Origin: Elephas maximus indicus
Lineage: Eukaryota > Chordata > Mammalia > Proboscidea > Elephantidae
NCBI RefSeq assembly: GCF_024166365.1
Contig: NC_064824.1
Span: 46,290,608-46,354,607, forward strand
Direction of reading: 5' to 3'
DNA: 64,000 nt
How positions within the stretch are numbered: position 1 is the first letter of the stretch; each line of letters begins with the position of its first letter. The notes under the pieces were generated by a model. That model was not told the DNA's origin. It did not search any database and saw only the letters and a program-made list of their open reading frames with translations. The translations under genes and the position numbers were made by a program. Of the stretch, positions 45,161-55,785 are shown one piece after another.

Positions 45161-46735
45161 ATTTATTAGCCATCAGAGGGATACATATCAAAACCACAAT
45201 TAGATACCATTTTACTCCCACTAGGATGACTAAGATTAAAAAAAAAAACAAAAACAGAAAATAACAAATTTTGGAGAGCATGTGGGAAAATTGAAACCCT
45301 TACCCATTGCTGGTAGGAACGCAAAATGGTACATACAGCCTTTGTGGAAAAGTGTGGCAGTTCCTCAAAAAACTAAAAAAAGAACTACTATATGACCAGC
45401 AATTCTACTCCTAGATGTATACCCACAAGAATTTAAGGCAGAAACTCAAAAAGGGATTTGTACACCAGTGTTCATTGTAGCATTATTCATAATAGTGAAA
45501 AGGTGGAAACAACCTAAATGCTCGTCAACAGATGAATGGATAAACAAAATGTGGCACGTACATACAATAGAATACTACTCAGCCAGTAGGAGAAATGAAG
45601 TCTTCATACATGCTACAAATATGGATGGAGCTGGAAGACATGCTGAGTGAAACAAGTCAATCACAAAAGGACAAATATCATATAACCTCACTTATATAAA
45701 AAGACAAGAAAAGGCAAATGTATATAGAACAAAGTTTATTAGTGGTTACCAGGGATGAGAGGAAGGAGGAGAGAGGAGTTAATGGTGATGGAAATATCAC
45801 CTTGATTAAGGGTAGGGCTGCATAGCCGGTTATCGTAATTGTTGTCAATAAGGTATACACCTACAAAAAGTTGAATTTGCAAAAGTTGTGTGATAGATAT
45901 ATTTACAACAGTGACAACAACAACAAAAAAAGTAGCTGTTGAGGTTGCTTATGTACAACCAAAAACCTCATAGGATTTGGTTCCTTGGTTTGGAGGTTTA
46001 GGGTCATGGTTTCATGAGACATCTGTGTTCACTGGCCGAATAAACATGTTTAGTGCTTCTGTTCTACCACCTAGTTTGTTGTGTAGTGCCTGGGGTCTTA
46101 AAAGCAAGTGGCCATCCAAGGCAAAACAATTGGTCTCTACTCACCTGGAGCAACAGAAGAAGAAGGAAAATTAGGAATAGGAGAAGGATATGGAATGTGT
46201 GGCTAATTGCCTCCATAAACAACTGCCTCCTTTGCCATGAGAACTGAATGATGCCCAGCTACCATTACTGGTAGGACTCCATAGAAGAATCCTGATCAAA
46301 AGGGGGGAAATGAAGTACAGAATTTCAAATTATCATGGACTCTAGACCTTCTGGAGCCATGAAATTTGGATGAACCCCTGAAACTATTGCCCTGAAAAAC
46401 CTTTAAACCTGAAACCAAAACTATCCCCTGAAGTCTTCTTGAAATGAACAATAATTTAGGTTACCTAGTAAAAAACATCTCCCTTGAGCATCATACTCTT
46501 TTAAGAACTAGCTATATGGGATCCAACTGATAACAGCAACTTGAAAGATTAGATAGGAACCTTAGAGGGCAGTGAATTTATGTTAATGGGGAGGAAAAAC
46601 TCAGAAAAGAGTGGTGAGAATGTTTGCACAACTCAAAGAAAGTAATCAATGTCACTGAATTGTACATGCAGAAACTGTTGAATTGGTCTGTCGTTTGCTG
46701 TGCATATTCTCAACAACAGTAACAAAATAAGTAGA

Positions 46736-47110
46736 ATTTTTTTTTTTTTTTTAAAGGGAAAAAAGATGATGTTAGCTGCAGGACAGAGACTATCCTTTTT
46801 AACTGAGTTGGAAGGAGAGAAATGTGACAGACTCTGTTGGTTTGAAGAGGGCACACTTTCTGTCTATTTACATTGTTTGGTCTTTCCAGGGAAATGGTTC
46901 CTGGCTGGCATCTCTTTAGGATGATTTAGCCCACCCTCCTAAAGAACCATTAGGTTAAGTTGGAAATGCAGTTTATAAAATCAGCCACAGCTAACAACTC
47001 TTGCATTGTTAATTACTGAATGAACCAGTTCTTAATTTGCAGCTAGGGCTCTGATTGCTGGCTCTAATTGCTGGCTCTAGCTTTCAGAGCCAGTACCTTA
47101 GCATCAGTTT
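46736..47110. other. Short single-copy stretch
   Basis: A T-run (46738-46752) follows the L1 end. A small local repeat, ATTGCTGGCTCTA, occurs twice near 47053-47081. No gene supported. Confidence 0.4.
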
Positions 47111-47119
47111 TGGAGCAAG

Positions 47120-47216
47120 GCAAACCCCTCCTCTTCCCATCAACACATGCGTGCACACACACACACACACACACACACACAAGCAAACCCCTCCTCTTCC
47201 CATCAACACATGCGTG

Positions 47217-47251
<35 letters not shown>
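47120..47251. repeat. Duplicated unit with (CA)n microsatellites
   Basis: A 35-bp unit beginning GCAAACCCCTCCTCTTCCC occurs at 47120-47154 and 47183-47217, each followed by a CA repeat. Unit period is 63 bp. The second copy also has a short CG-rich run (CGTGCGCGCGCAC). Frames across it in all directions are artefacts of the repeat. Confidence 0.95.
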
Positions 47252-47253
<2 letters not shown>

Positions 47254-47359
47254 TTAGGCTTCTCTCCCCAGCACTATGATTAAGCACTGTAGCAGCAACC
47301 CACTCTAAGGACACTACTGAAAACTGTTCCTGCCCACAACTACTGAGGTAACACATAAA

Positions 47360-47720
47360 CACTTATGTTTAAGTACTTTGCAGTTTCAAAGGCACTTATC
47401 ATAACCATTACCTCATTTAATCCTTAAATAACCACCCTGTAGCATAACCCCCCCTGCAAAAAAACCAAACCCTTGCTGTTTGAGTCGATTCTGACTCATA
47501 GTGACCCTATAGGACACAATACAACCGCCCCATAGAGTTTCCAAGGAGTACCTGGTAGATTTGAACTGCCAACCTTTTGGTTAGCAGCCGTAGCACTTAA
47601 CCACTACACCACCAGGGTTCCCCCCTGTAGCATAGGTGCTATAACAGCACAGTTTTAGACAGAAAGAAATTGAAGTTCAGAGACATTAAACCACTTGCCC
47701 AAGTTGGAAGGTGGGAAGAG
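47360..47720 (-). repeat. MIR relic split by a SINE
   Basis: Left part: TACTTTGCAGTTTCAAAGGC, ATTACCTCATTTAATCC. Right part after the SINE: AAATTGAAGTTCAGAGAC, CCACTTGCCCAAGTTGG. Together they give the MIR layout. Confidence 0.7.
47447..47622 (-). mobile_element. AfroSINE, full-length, inserted in the MIR
   Basis: Flanked by a perfect 12-bp duplication CCCTGTAGCATA at 47435-47446 and 47623-47634. Confidence 0.95.
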
Positions 47721-47771
47721 TTGGAGGCTTGAACTACAACCACCTCCTCTGCCAATACTGTCTTCTGTCCC

Positions 47772-47978
47772 CCAGGAGCCCTGGTGGTACAATGGTTAAG
47801 CACTTGACTTCTAATATTAAGTTGGCGGTTTGAAACCACTGCTCCCTCCATGGTAGAAAAGACCTGGCGATCTGTTCCTATAAAGATTATAGCCTAAGAA
47901 AGCCTATGGGGCAGTTCTACTCTGTCATACAGGGTCATCATGAGTCAAAATCAACCTGATGGCACACAACAATAAGCA
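47772..47978 (+). mobile_element. AfroSINE, extended-middle variant
   Basis: AGGAGCCCTGGTGGTACAAT, GTTGGCGGTTTGAAACCAC, CCTGGCGATCTGTTCC, AAAGCCTATGGGGCAGTTC, CATGAGTCAAAATCAACCTG. Confidence 0.88.
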
Positions 47979-48180
47979 CCTAAATGCATTCTTGTTACTA
48001 GTAACATCTGATCTGTTCAAATCTGTGTAGCCTCTGGTTCCTCTTGTGTCCGCTTCTTAGTCTTTATCATTTTGCTGTATTCCTAATAAAGTGCTTAGCT
48101 GCTCTCACTCTTCTAACTCCACTCTACTTATACAACTGTCTTAGTGAATAGAGCTAGGAAGGAAAAGAAAAAAAAAATAG

Positions 48181-48200
48181 TTGTGTGTGTGTGTGTGTGT
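48181..48200. repeat. (TG)n microsatellite
   Basis: About nine TG units joined directly to the RTE fragment that follows. Confidence 0.9.
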
Positions 48201-49045
48201 ATGGACTGCCACAAGAATGAACAAATCTATCTTGGAAGAAGTACAACTAGAATGCTCTTTAGGAGCAAGGATGGTAAGACTACATTTCACATACTTTGGA
48301 CATGTTATCAGGAGTATCATGGATTGAATTGTGTCCCCATAAAATATATGTCAACTTGGTTAGGCCATGATTCCCAGTATTGTGCGGTTGTCCTCCATTT
48401 TGTGATTGTAATTTTATGTTAAAGAGGATTAGGGTGGGATTGTAACACCATTACCCAGGTCACATCCCTGATCCAATGTAAAGGAAGTTTCCCTGGGGTG
48501 TGGCCTGCACCACCTTTTATCTCTCAAGAGATAAAAAGGAAAGGGTAGCAAGCAGAGAGGGGGGACCTCATACCAGGAAGAAAGCAGTGCCAGGTGCAGA
48601 GGGCATCCTTTGGACACAGGGTCCCTGTAAGGAGAAGCTCCTAGTCTGGTGGATGATTGATGAGAAGGCCAACAGAGAGAGAAAGCCTTCCCCCAGAGCT
48701 GATGCCCTGAATTTGGACTTTTAGCTTATTTTATTGTGAGGAAATAAACTTCTCTTTGTTAAAGCCATCCACTTGTGGTATTTCTGTTATACAGCACCAG
48801 ATGACTAACACAAGGAGGGATCAGTCCCTGGAGAAGGACATCATGCTTGGTAAAGTAGAGGGTCAGTGAAAAAGAGGAAGACCCTTGATGAGATAGATTG
48901 ACCCAGTGGCTACAACAATGGGCTCAGGCATAACAACGATTGTCAGGATAGCGCAGGACCAGGCAGTTTTTCATTCTGTTGTACATAGGGTTGCTATGAG
49001 TTGGAACCAACTTGACGGCACCTAACAACAACAACAACATACACA
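48201..49045 (+). mobile_element. RTE LINE 3' fragment split by a solo LTR
   Basis: Left part 48201-48314: ATGGACTGCCACAAGAATG, AACAAATCTATCTTGGAAG, ACATACTTTGGACATGTTAT. Right part 48813-49045: GGAGGGATCAGTCCCTGGAG, GCGCAGGACCAGGCAG, TATGAGTTGGAACCAACTTG, ending CTAACAACAACAACAAC. Non-coding 3' region only. Confidence 0.9.
48315..48812 (+). mobile_element. Solo LTR (ERVL/MaLR-like) inside the RTE
   Basis: A 498-bp element starting TATCATGGATTGAATTGTG and ending ATGACTAACACA. It is flanked by a 5-bp duplication AGGAG at 48310-48314 and 48813-48817. Its first two bases are TA where the 44 kb relative has TG. Poly-A signal AATAAA is at 48743-48748. The long AAGCCATCCACTTGTGGTAT stretch is shared with the 44 kb LTR, so they are one family with shorter and longer forms. 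Confidence 0.9.
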
Positions 49046-51055
49046 TATAGATCTATTTCTATAACTATCTAAATTTAAAAATATCAGTTCTCAGCAACAC
49101 CTCAAATTCCAATCCAATATCCTAGAGTTCATTCTATTCTTTCCTCTTTCCATATTTATAATTCCCTTCCCCAACAGTGAGAAACCTGACTAGTAACTAA
49201 ATGTATTGTGGTTTAAGTTTCCTGTCCCTCACAAATCATGGCCCTTTGTTGTATGATGTTCAGTGTCTTACAAACAATTATATTGTATATATATTGACCA
49301 GTTTTTGGCCATTTCAGAAGGGAAGGTAAATCCAGTGCCTATATTCACCTTGGCTGGAAACAGGTGTCTACTAATGTCTTTTGGATTAATCTTTATACTT
49401 AAGGTTCAGGAAATATGTCTATAACCCAAATCTCTCAACTGAGCTCTGGGCCCACATATCCAACTTTCCACTGGTTCCTTATCTGAATATTCCACAACTA
49501 TCTCAATGTACACATCTAAAATTAAAAGTAAAATTACTCTCCTTCACTGAAGGTCTGCTAACTGATCCTTCGATAGGCCTCATGATCCTTGTCAGCAGTG
49601 CTCCAGGCAGCCATTACCATGATTTAGAATTGGCACCCAATTCAAGATAAAGCCTCTTTGCCTTCTGTTGACAAAAATTTTCTCTGGTGGTGGAATGACA
49701 GGGATCAGCAATGGGGATGAGAGAAGAAGATGATGGGATGATGGAAACTTAGTCTCTTAAAGTCTTACCTATTTTACCTTTCTCGGCCTTAAGTACAGAA
49801 GAAAGATCAGAGGGAGTAGTTCAACCAGTACAGCAATGAAAACTGGAGAAAATAAAGATAATGAAACTTTAGACCTTTTTGGATTTATTCTTTGTAATAT
49901 TCTATTTCACTTACATATATCTGTCCATCTCCCTTGACTTCTTCTTCTTTACCCCCAATATTTTCATTGTCAGATGGTCATTAGGAGACAAGCTTACTTA
50001 TCTAAGGAATTATAGTTTCAATTCCATGTTGTATGGTATCTGTGTTTATGCAAATGTGCTCCCTGATAGAAAGAAGGTATAAAACTGATGTCTGAAGCAA
50101 CTGAAGGGTCTCTACTTTCAGCCAAGATTACTGTTTCCTAGTAGAAAAATGGGTAGAGGAAATTGAGTTCTTATAATAAATTCCATAACAGCAGCTTAGC
50201 TATAAATGATTTTTCAAAAGTCACTTGACTGTGCAAACTGGTTACAGCAGAAATATTTTAATGATATTTCAAGAGCTTAATGTCAACCAGCAGTGTCCAA
50301 TAAATGAAAATTACTTTTAGTGATACATCTGGAAATGTGATGGTTTCTTGAGCCAAAATCTTTCAAGCTTTGCATAAAATCTGAATTTTCATTTTTACTC
50401 TGTGGCTGTTATATAAACTTCAGATATTTGTTATAGAGAAAAGGAAGATAAATTAGACACTACTCGGGATATTGAAAAATGAGCAAAACATTAAGATATG
50501 CTTAAATTTATTGTTTGCTCATCGAGGGAAAGAAAGAGAGCAAATAATTTATTTAAGGGAAACAATCTTACTTAAAGAAGGGGCAATATTTTAATAAGTG
50601 GAGAAAGGAAATGGAATATGTATTGAAATAGCAGCAGCATCACTGGAATGATGTATGTAATTTGACAAAGTAGCTACTTTGAAGGGGAAAACACTCATCT
50701 GAATATAAAATTTTTTTCCTGTAAAACCCTAACTTTATCTTCATTCTTGTTTATTCATTATTCATTTAACTAATATTTATTGAGTGCCAACTCTGTGTAC
50801 TGGATTTGTGCTAAGCATTAGTAATATTTCAATGAATAAGACAGTTACAGTATCTTCTTACATGAAGTCTACATTTAGTAGAACTTTCATTAGGTAAAAT
50901 GAGGGTTAGCTTTATATGACAGGAAAACTGAACTAACAATGGTTTAAACAATTGCCTTCTGTAAATATAGGTCATCCAGGGCTCATAGGGTGGCCCCATC
51001 ATGATCAGAAACCTCAACTCCTTTTATCTTGCTCCTCTGCAAATCTTAACCGCTG
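49046..51055. other. Long single-copy stretch
   Basis: No young repeat recognised. About 50750-50850 has an old ATTTATTGAGTGCCAACTC type patch of unknown family. No gene supported. Confidence 0.4.
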
Positions 51056-51059
51056 TATG

Positions 51060-51862
51060 TATTTAGCCTCTTGAATCTGTCCTCTTTCACTTAGCTTAAT
51101 GAAATTGAGATACATTACGTTGTTGCTTGTGTCAGTGGTTTGTTTCTTCTTATTACTGAGTAGTATTCCATTCTATAGTTGTGCCACAGTTTGTTTACCC
51201 ATTCCCCAACTGAGGGACAGTTGGGTCATTTCGAGTTTTTGTCAGTGAAATTGCTATAAGCATTCACTTGCAGGTTTTTGTGTGAACGCAGGCTTTCGTT
51301 TCACTTGAGTAAACACCTAGGAGTGGTATTGTTGGATCATGTGGTTAGGTATAAGTTTAACTTTATAAAATTTTGCTAAACTGTTTTTTAGAGTGGCTAT
51401 ACCATTTTGCATTTCCATCAGCAATGTATGATGGGTCCAGTTGCTCTGCATTCTCATCAGCACTTGGTATTGTCAATGTTCTTCTTTTAGCTATTCTTTT
51501 TTTTTGTTTTTAATAAGTATATAGCAGTATCTTCCTGTGGTTTTAATTAGCATTTCTCTAATGATTAATGATATTGAGCATATTTTCATGTGCTAATTGT
51601 AATCTGTATATCTTATTTGGTAACATGTCTATTAAAATCTTTTGCCTATTTAAAAAAATTGGTTGTGTGTTTTTGTATTATTGAGTTTTGAGGATTCTTT
51701 ATATGTATTGGCTGTAAACCCTCTGTCAGATACACGGTTTTGAAATATTTCTTCCCAGTATGATTGTCTTTTCATTCTCTTAGCAGTGTGTTTCACAGAG
51801 CAAACACTTTTAATTTTGATAAAGTCCAATTTATTTATTTTTTCCTTTATGGACTGTTTCAT
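51060..51862 (-). mobile_element. Old L1, ORF2 C-terminal region
   Basis: On plus it reads GAGTAGTATTCCATTCTAT, TTGTTTACCCATTCCCC, CCTAGGAGTGGTATTGTTGG, TTGCATTTCCATCAGCAATG, GGTTTTAATTAGCATTTCTC, TGGCTGTAAACCCTCTGTCA, TTTTAATTTTGATAAAGTCC: an antisense L1 ORF2 3' portion. The minus frame at 51650-51862 keeps IKEKINKLDFIKIKSVCSVK. More diverged than the 43-46 kb L1s. Confidence 0.85.
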
Positions 51863-52560
51863 ATCTCAACATTTTCAGCCTCGGATTTTCAAATGTTAAA
51901 AACTAAATTTATAAAACACAATTACAGCAAAGATAGATTATCTACAAAAAGTACCTTAGCTATATCACATAAATGTGAAATTAAATAAGAAAAAATTAGA
52001 TAATTTATGCTGGAAGAGTCAAATTATAGTCAAGAAAGATGAGAAAAAGATCTAATGATAATAATTTTTAAAAAACGCAGAGCTAAAGTCTTTCAGATTT
52101 TGTATGAAAGAAGATTGGAAATACATGATGTACGATGCTTCTTGGGTGTTCAAATACCTATGCATTTACTCATTTATTTATTTAAAAAACCTTACTAAGC
52201 CAGTTACTGTATTACACAAGAGGAAACACAGATGAATGCAACGTGGGGGGGGGGCAGTCCTTTTGATAAATGAATCAAAAGATTGTAACACGTAGTGATA
52301 AGACCTATGATTGACAGATCCATGATTGACAGGTATTCAACCTAGACCATGCTTTTTCTGCTCCCCTGGCTTTTGCACATGAAATAGTTTCACTGCACGT
52401 ACCTCACTTTGTGATTATCTATTTATTTGTGTGACTCCTTGATTACAGTCTCTCTCTCATGGTATGCTCCAGGAGTATAAAGATGTATGTTTTCCTCATT
52501 GCGCCTGTCACATAGTACAAGTTGGATTCGTAGTGATGGAATAAACACAGAGCTTGCTAA
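51863..52560. other. AT-rich stretch with an L2-like patch
   Basis: Mostly unassigned. A G9 run is near 52244-52252. About 52380-52540 resembles an L2 end (GTATGCTCCAGGAGTATAAA, GCCTGTCACATAGTAC). Confidence 0.4.
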
Positions 52561-52599
52561 TGAAGTATAGAGATGAGTTGCTAATTCTGCCCCTGGCAG

Positions 52600-53100
52600 T
52601 TTTGAAGGTTTCATAAAGGAGGTGACATTTGAAGTGAGTCTTGAAGCAGGGATAGGAACTTGGTGCTGGGGGCTGCAGAGGGGTTGGGGAAGAAGAGCAG
52701 GGCAGCATTTCAGCAAGGTAGAGTCTTAGACATGTACACGTGAAGAGGCATAACATGTGTGGGAAGGATAAAAAGTTGCAGGTAGGGTAGGACCTTCCTG
52801 GTTAGGAAAGGGTAGGGGCAGAAGATGAGGCCAAATTGGGTGGAAGGCTGGGGTAATGTTGCAGGGAAAGGCCTTGCCAACCAAGATCAGTTTGAATGTC
52901 ACAGCAGTGGGGTTGGAGGAGCTGAAGGATTTTAAGGTTTTAAATGACATGAGCACATTTGTGATTCGCAAAGAGAGATGGCAGTGTGGAGGCAGACTGG
53001 AGGCAAGGCTGTTCAAGGGCTGGTGCTAAAGCCCAGCTAAGAGATAAGGGTCTGGCAGTGGCAATAGACATGTTGAGGAGAGACAGATCTGAAAGGTATT
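52600..53100 (+). repeat. Old dispersed repeat, unassigned
   Basis: GAGGTGACATTTGAAGTGAG, GAAGAGCAGGGCAGCATTTC, TGGCAGTGTGGAGGCAGAC and GCTAAGAGATAAGGGTCTGG read like a widely dispersed old mammalian repeat. The several minus-strand frames here (52423-53149) are shadows of it. Confidence 0.4.
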
Positions 53101-53275
53101 TTAACAACAACAAAAACCCCCAAACCCACTGCTGTGGAGTCAATTCCAACTCATAGGGACCCTATAAGACAGAGTAGAACTGCCCCGTAGAGTTTCCAAG
53201 GTGCACCTGGCGGATTTGAACTGCTGACCTTTTGGTTAGCAGCTGTAGTGCTTAACCACTACGCCACCAGTTTCC
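53101..53275 (-). mobile_element. AfroSINE, full-length short form
   Basis: Left edge AACAACAACAAAAACCCCCA, then CTCATAGGGACCCTATAAG, CACCTGGCGGATTTGAACTG, AACCACTACGCCACCAG. It has a CAA-repeat tail like the RTE. Confidence 0.92.
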
Positions 53276-53617
53276 TAAAGATAAAAAAAAAAAAATTTGT
53301 AGTTAAAAAAAACTCGAAGCTTGGTGATTGACAAGATGGGAAAGGTAAAGTAGAAAGAAGATTTAAAATTTTAGCTCTTCTGTGGCCTGAGGTTACAGTA
53401 TATTACAAGTTAACATATGTAAAAAAAAACAAAAAAATTTTTTTCCTGATTAATAAGTATTACATGTTTTTTTGAAAACGCCATGAGTTGGAGTTAACTC
53501 CCGGGCAACCGGTTGAAAAATATAGAAAGCATAAAGAAGAAAACGGAACAAAAATCCATTTTCCCTGCACTCAGAGGTAACGACAGGCAACATTTGAAGT
53601 ACATATCGTTCCATCCC
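53276..53617. other. AT-rich spacer with a SINE tail scrap
   Basis: A/T runs near 53283-53298 and 53419-53442. A short piece CCATGAGTTGGAGTTAACTC at 53481-53500 resembles a SINE tail. Confidence 0.45.
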
Positions 53618-53790
53618 TGGTGGCGTAGTGGTTAAGTGCTATGGCTGCTAACAAAAGGGTCGGCAGTTCCAATCTGCCAAGCACTCCTTGGAAATTCTGT
53701 GGGGCAGTTCTACTCTGTCCTATAGGGTCACTATGAGTCGCAATCAACTCCACCGCACTGGGTTTGGTTTTTTTTTTTTTTTTTTGGTTT
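53618..53790 (+). mobile_element. AfroSINE, full-length short form
   Basis: CCCTGGTGGCGTAGTGGTTA, GGTCGGCAGTTCCAATCTGC, body GAAATTCTGTGGGGCAG, tail TATGAGTCGCAATCAACTCC, then GGGTTTGG and a long T run. Confidence 0.92.
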
Positions 53791-54479
53791 TATCCTTCCA
53801 AGCTTCTTTTAAAATACAGTTTTGAGAAGAGATACTACGAACTAGCTCTACCAGGAACTTGGGTATCATGAGCTGCATTAATATGATGAACTTCATTATG
53901 AACCCAAATAATACGTTCTGCCTAAGTTATGAGTCTCATCAATTTGTTAAAAAATCAAGCGAACTAGGTACATGGACACGAACTGCGGAAGAAGGAATTT
54001 CTTTCCTGGAAACTAATTGAGTGGCAGTGATGGTACCCACGATATGCCTTCATTAGTATCAGATTCTAATTCACAGAAGTAACTTGCCCAGACACTGAGG
54101 ACATTTCCAGGTTCAGTTCGATTAATTCATATTCAATTTATTCAACGTGCAGAGCTCTGCAGGAAGACAGCGCAGCAGTGATCTCCACTTCACTTGGCAA
54201 AAGATTCTGAAGAAATGCTAATTATTTTTGCCCCCTTGATCTGTTTTAAGCCAGTGCACAGAAACTAAGAGAATAACTTCCCATGGTCCGGGAGCTGTTA
54301 ATCAGAAAATAAAACGTTATCCGAGGCCTTTCCAATTAGAGGGAATAGAGATGGGGGTTTAAAAAACGTTTTAATGTTGAGAGGGAGTAGATCATGGGGA
54401 GGATGTGGAAAGACAGGAAGACTCAGAGGAGGCCTGAAAAGAAGTTCGAGGAATAGAACGTGCAAGAAGGAAGAGGAGA
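53791..54479. other. Unique sequence leading into the CpG island
   Basis: Repeat-free, moderately AT-rich, becoming GC-rich from about 54.45 kb. No gene recognised. Confidence 0.45.
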
Positions 54480-55349
54480 CTCAAAGGTGGACAAATGTAG
54501 CCACTGGGGCGGGCCGCTCTCTTCCAGGTAGCGCCGCAGGGCAGGCACAGGCCAGAGGTGCGGAGGCTAGTCCCCAGCCCTCTGCTCCTGGGGGGTCCCT
54601 GTGAGTCCTGCCTCCAGACCTCCCCCGGGACCTTCCCCGGCCAAGCCCCCTCCTCACCCCCCGCAGCCATCGGTGCTGCTCGGAGGGGATATGGGGGAGA
54701 ATACGGCCTTGTTCCGCTTCCGCTCCGAAGCTCCCAACCGAAAACTCCAGGGGACTCAAACAGGATTTACAAGAAGCAAGAGAGAAAGCAATAGTTCGGG
54801 GGAGGGCTTGGGAAGCGGAGGGTGGGGTGCGGTGTTACTTGTGGGAAGGTATGGCAGAAGGTAGAATAATTATGGCTCGGGCTTTTCCCACTCAAAACCG
54901 TAACAGGACTCTCGCTGCCTCACGAAGACCTGCCTCCCTGGCTCTCCCCACCTCTTCATCCTCCGCCCCCAAATATGGGTGTTCCTTGAATTTATTATTT
55001 TTTTGTAAACGTCAGGGGGTCTTCGCCCGCCCCGGGTTCCGAGGGACTTGTTTCCAGCACTCCAGTCCTTCGGTCCAGCGGGTTTCGCCCGCCGGAGGGA
55101 ACCGGAGCGTGGGATTTGGCCGGGGTCGGTTCACACTGTGTTGCTTCCCGTTGCACAGTTGCTAGCCGGGGTGAGGCTGACAGCGAAGGAGAGGGCCAGG
55201 GGCTCGCGCACAGGAAGGAATCGGTACAACCTGAACAAACACTGCTTGTCTGAACGCTCACTGGGAACGGGCTTCAAGGGGAGATTCCTCAGGTCTCTCC
55301 CCCCCCAACCCTCCCCCCTCAACCCTCCCGCCGAGCTCGGCGGACTCAC

Positions 55350-55460
55350 CCGGCCGACCACAGCCGGGACGCAGCAGCACCACCTGCGCGGAGCTGCCCA
55401 CCTCTGCAGGCCGGAGTTTGCAGACTTGGCGCTCCGGCAGACTCTCCGGGAGTTGGGGCG
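55350..55460 (-). other. Predicted first exon, minus transcript
   Basis: On the minus strand, sequence ending GTCGGCCGG is followed by GTGAGTCCG (plus-strand complement 55341-55349), a strong donor. There is no ATG in the 100 bp upstream of it on that strand, so this would be a noncoding first exon or a lncRNA start. The 5' edge is a guess. The donor's exon-side bases (CCGG) and intron start match those of the plus-strand donor. Confidence 0.4.
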
Positions 55461-55471
55461 TGCTCGCCGCG

Positions 55472-55523
55472 CCAATGAGCGTGCCCCGCGGAGGGCTCGG
55501 CTCCCCCCGCGCGCGCTGATTGG
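55472..55523. promoter_or_regulatory. Pair of CCAAT boxes in opposite orientation
   Basis: GCCAATGAGC (CCAAT at 55472-55476, plus) and GATTGGCCC (ATTGG at 55519-55523, the box on minus). They are 47 bp apart start to start. CCAAT boxes bind NF-Y, and a pair of this kind is common in divergent promoters. Occupancy is inferred. Confidence 0.7.
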
Positions 55524-55639
55524 CCCTGCGCTCGGCGAGGCCGGGCTGGCCGGCGGAGGCAGGCGGTGGCGAGTGCAGGGCGCGAGTGGGAGTGGCGCGC
55601 GCCCCCCGCCCACCCTCCGCGTCCCTCCCCGCCGCGCTC

Positions 55640-55785
55640 CCTCCCTCTCTCGCTTTCTCGCTGCGCTCTCCGGCTCCGGCCGCGCGCGCTGGCGGGGCCC
55701 CGCATTGCACACTGTGGGGGTGCGCAGTGTTCGTGGGATGGGGCAGCGGGCTGCCGCTGGCGGCCGGAATCCGCGCGCAGCCCGG
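55640..55785 (+). other. Predicted first exon, plus transcript
   Basis: A candidate first exon ending at 55785, with donor CCCGG followed by GTGAGTAG. The start is a guess, based on the pyrimidine-rich initiator-like stretch. An ATG at 55738 opens 16 codons (MGQRAAAGGRNPRAAR) and stays open to the donor, ending in phase 0. The GTGGGATGG context has G at -3 and G at +4, a favourable Kozak setting. I do not recognise this peptide, and the exon could be entirely 5'UTR. No downstream exon was found within the window. Confidence 0.45.

Larger units (their letters stand above)
43855..46735 (+). mobile_element. L1, type A: ORF2 C-terminal third plus 3'UTR, split twice
   Basis: One plus-strand L1 in three pieces: 43855-43963, 44535-45067 and 45161-46735. 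The first two carry ORF2 C-terminal coding (frame 44611-44889: KQNSCLTPHAKTNSKWIKDL, KDKINKWDLTKIKNFSSSKD). The third has the ORF2 end (FIVALFIIVKRWKQPKCSS near 45471) and a long 3'UTR ending with CTCAACAACAGTAACAAAAT. It is interrupted by a solo LTR and a SINE fragment. Stops and frameshifts make it inactive. The minus frame 44514-45017 (167 codons) is only its antisense shadow. Confidence 0.9.

Noticed and set aside
47055..47362. Four overlapping frames with TH and CV repeats
   Set aside because: Translations of CA/TG microsatellites, not proteins.
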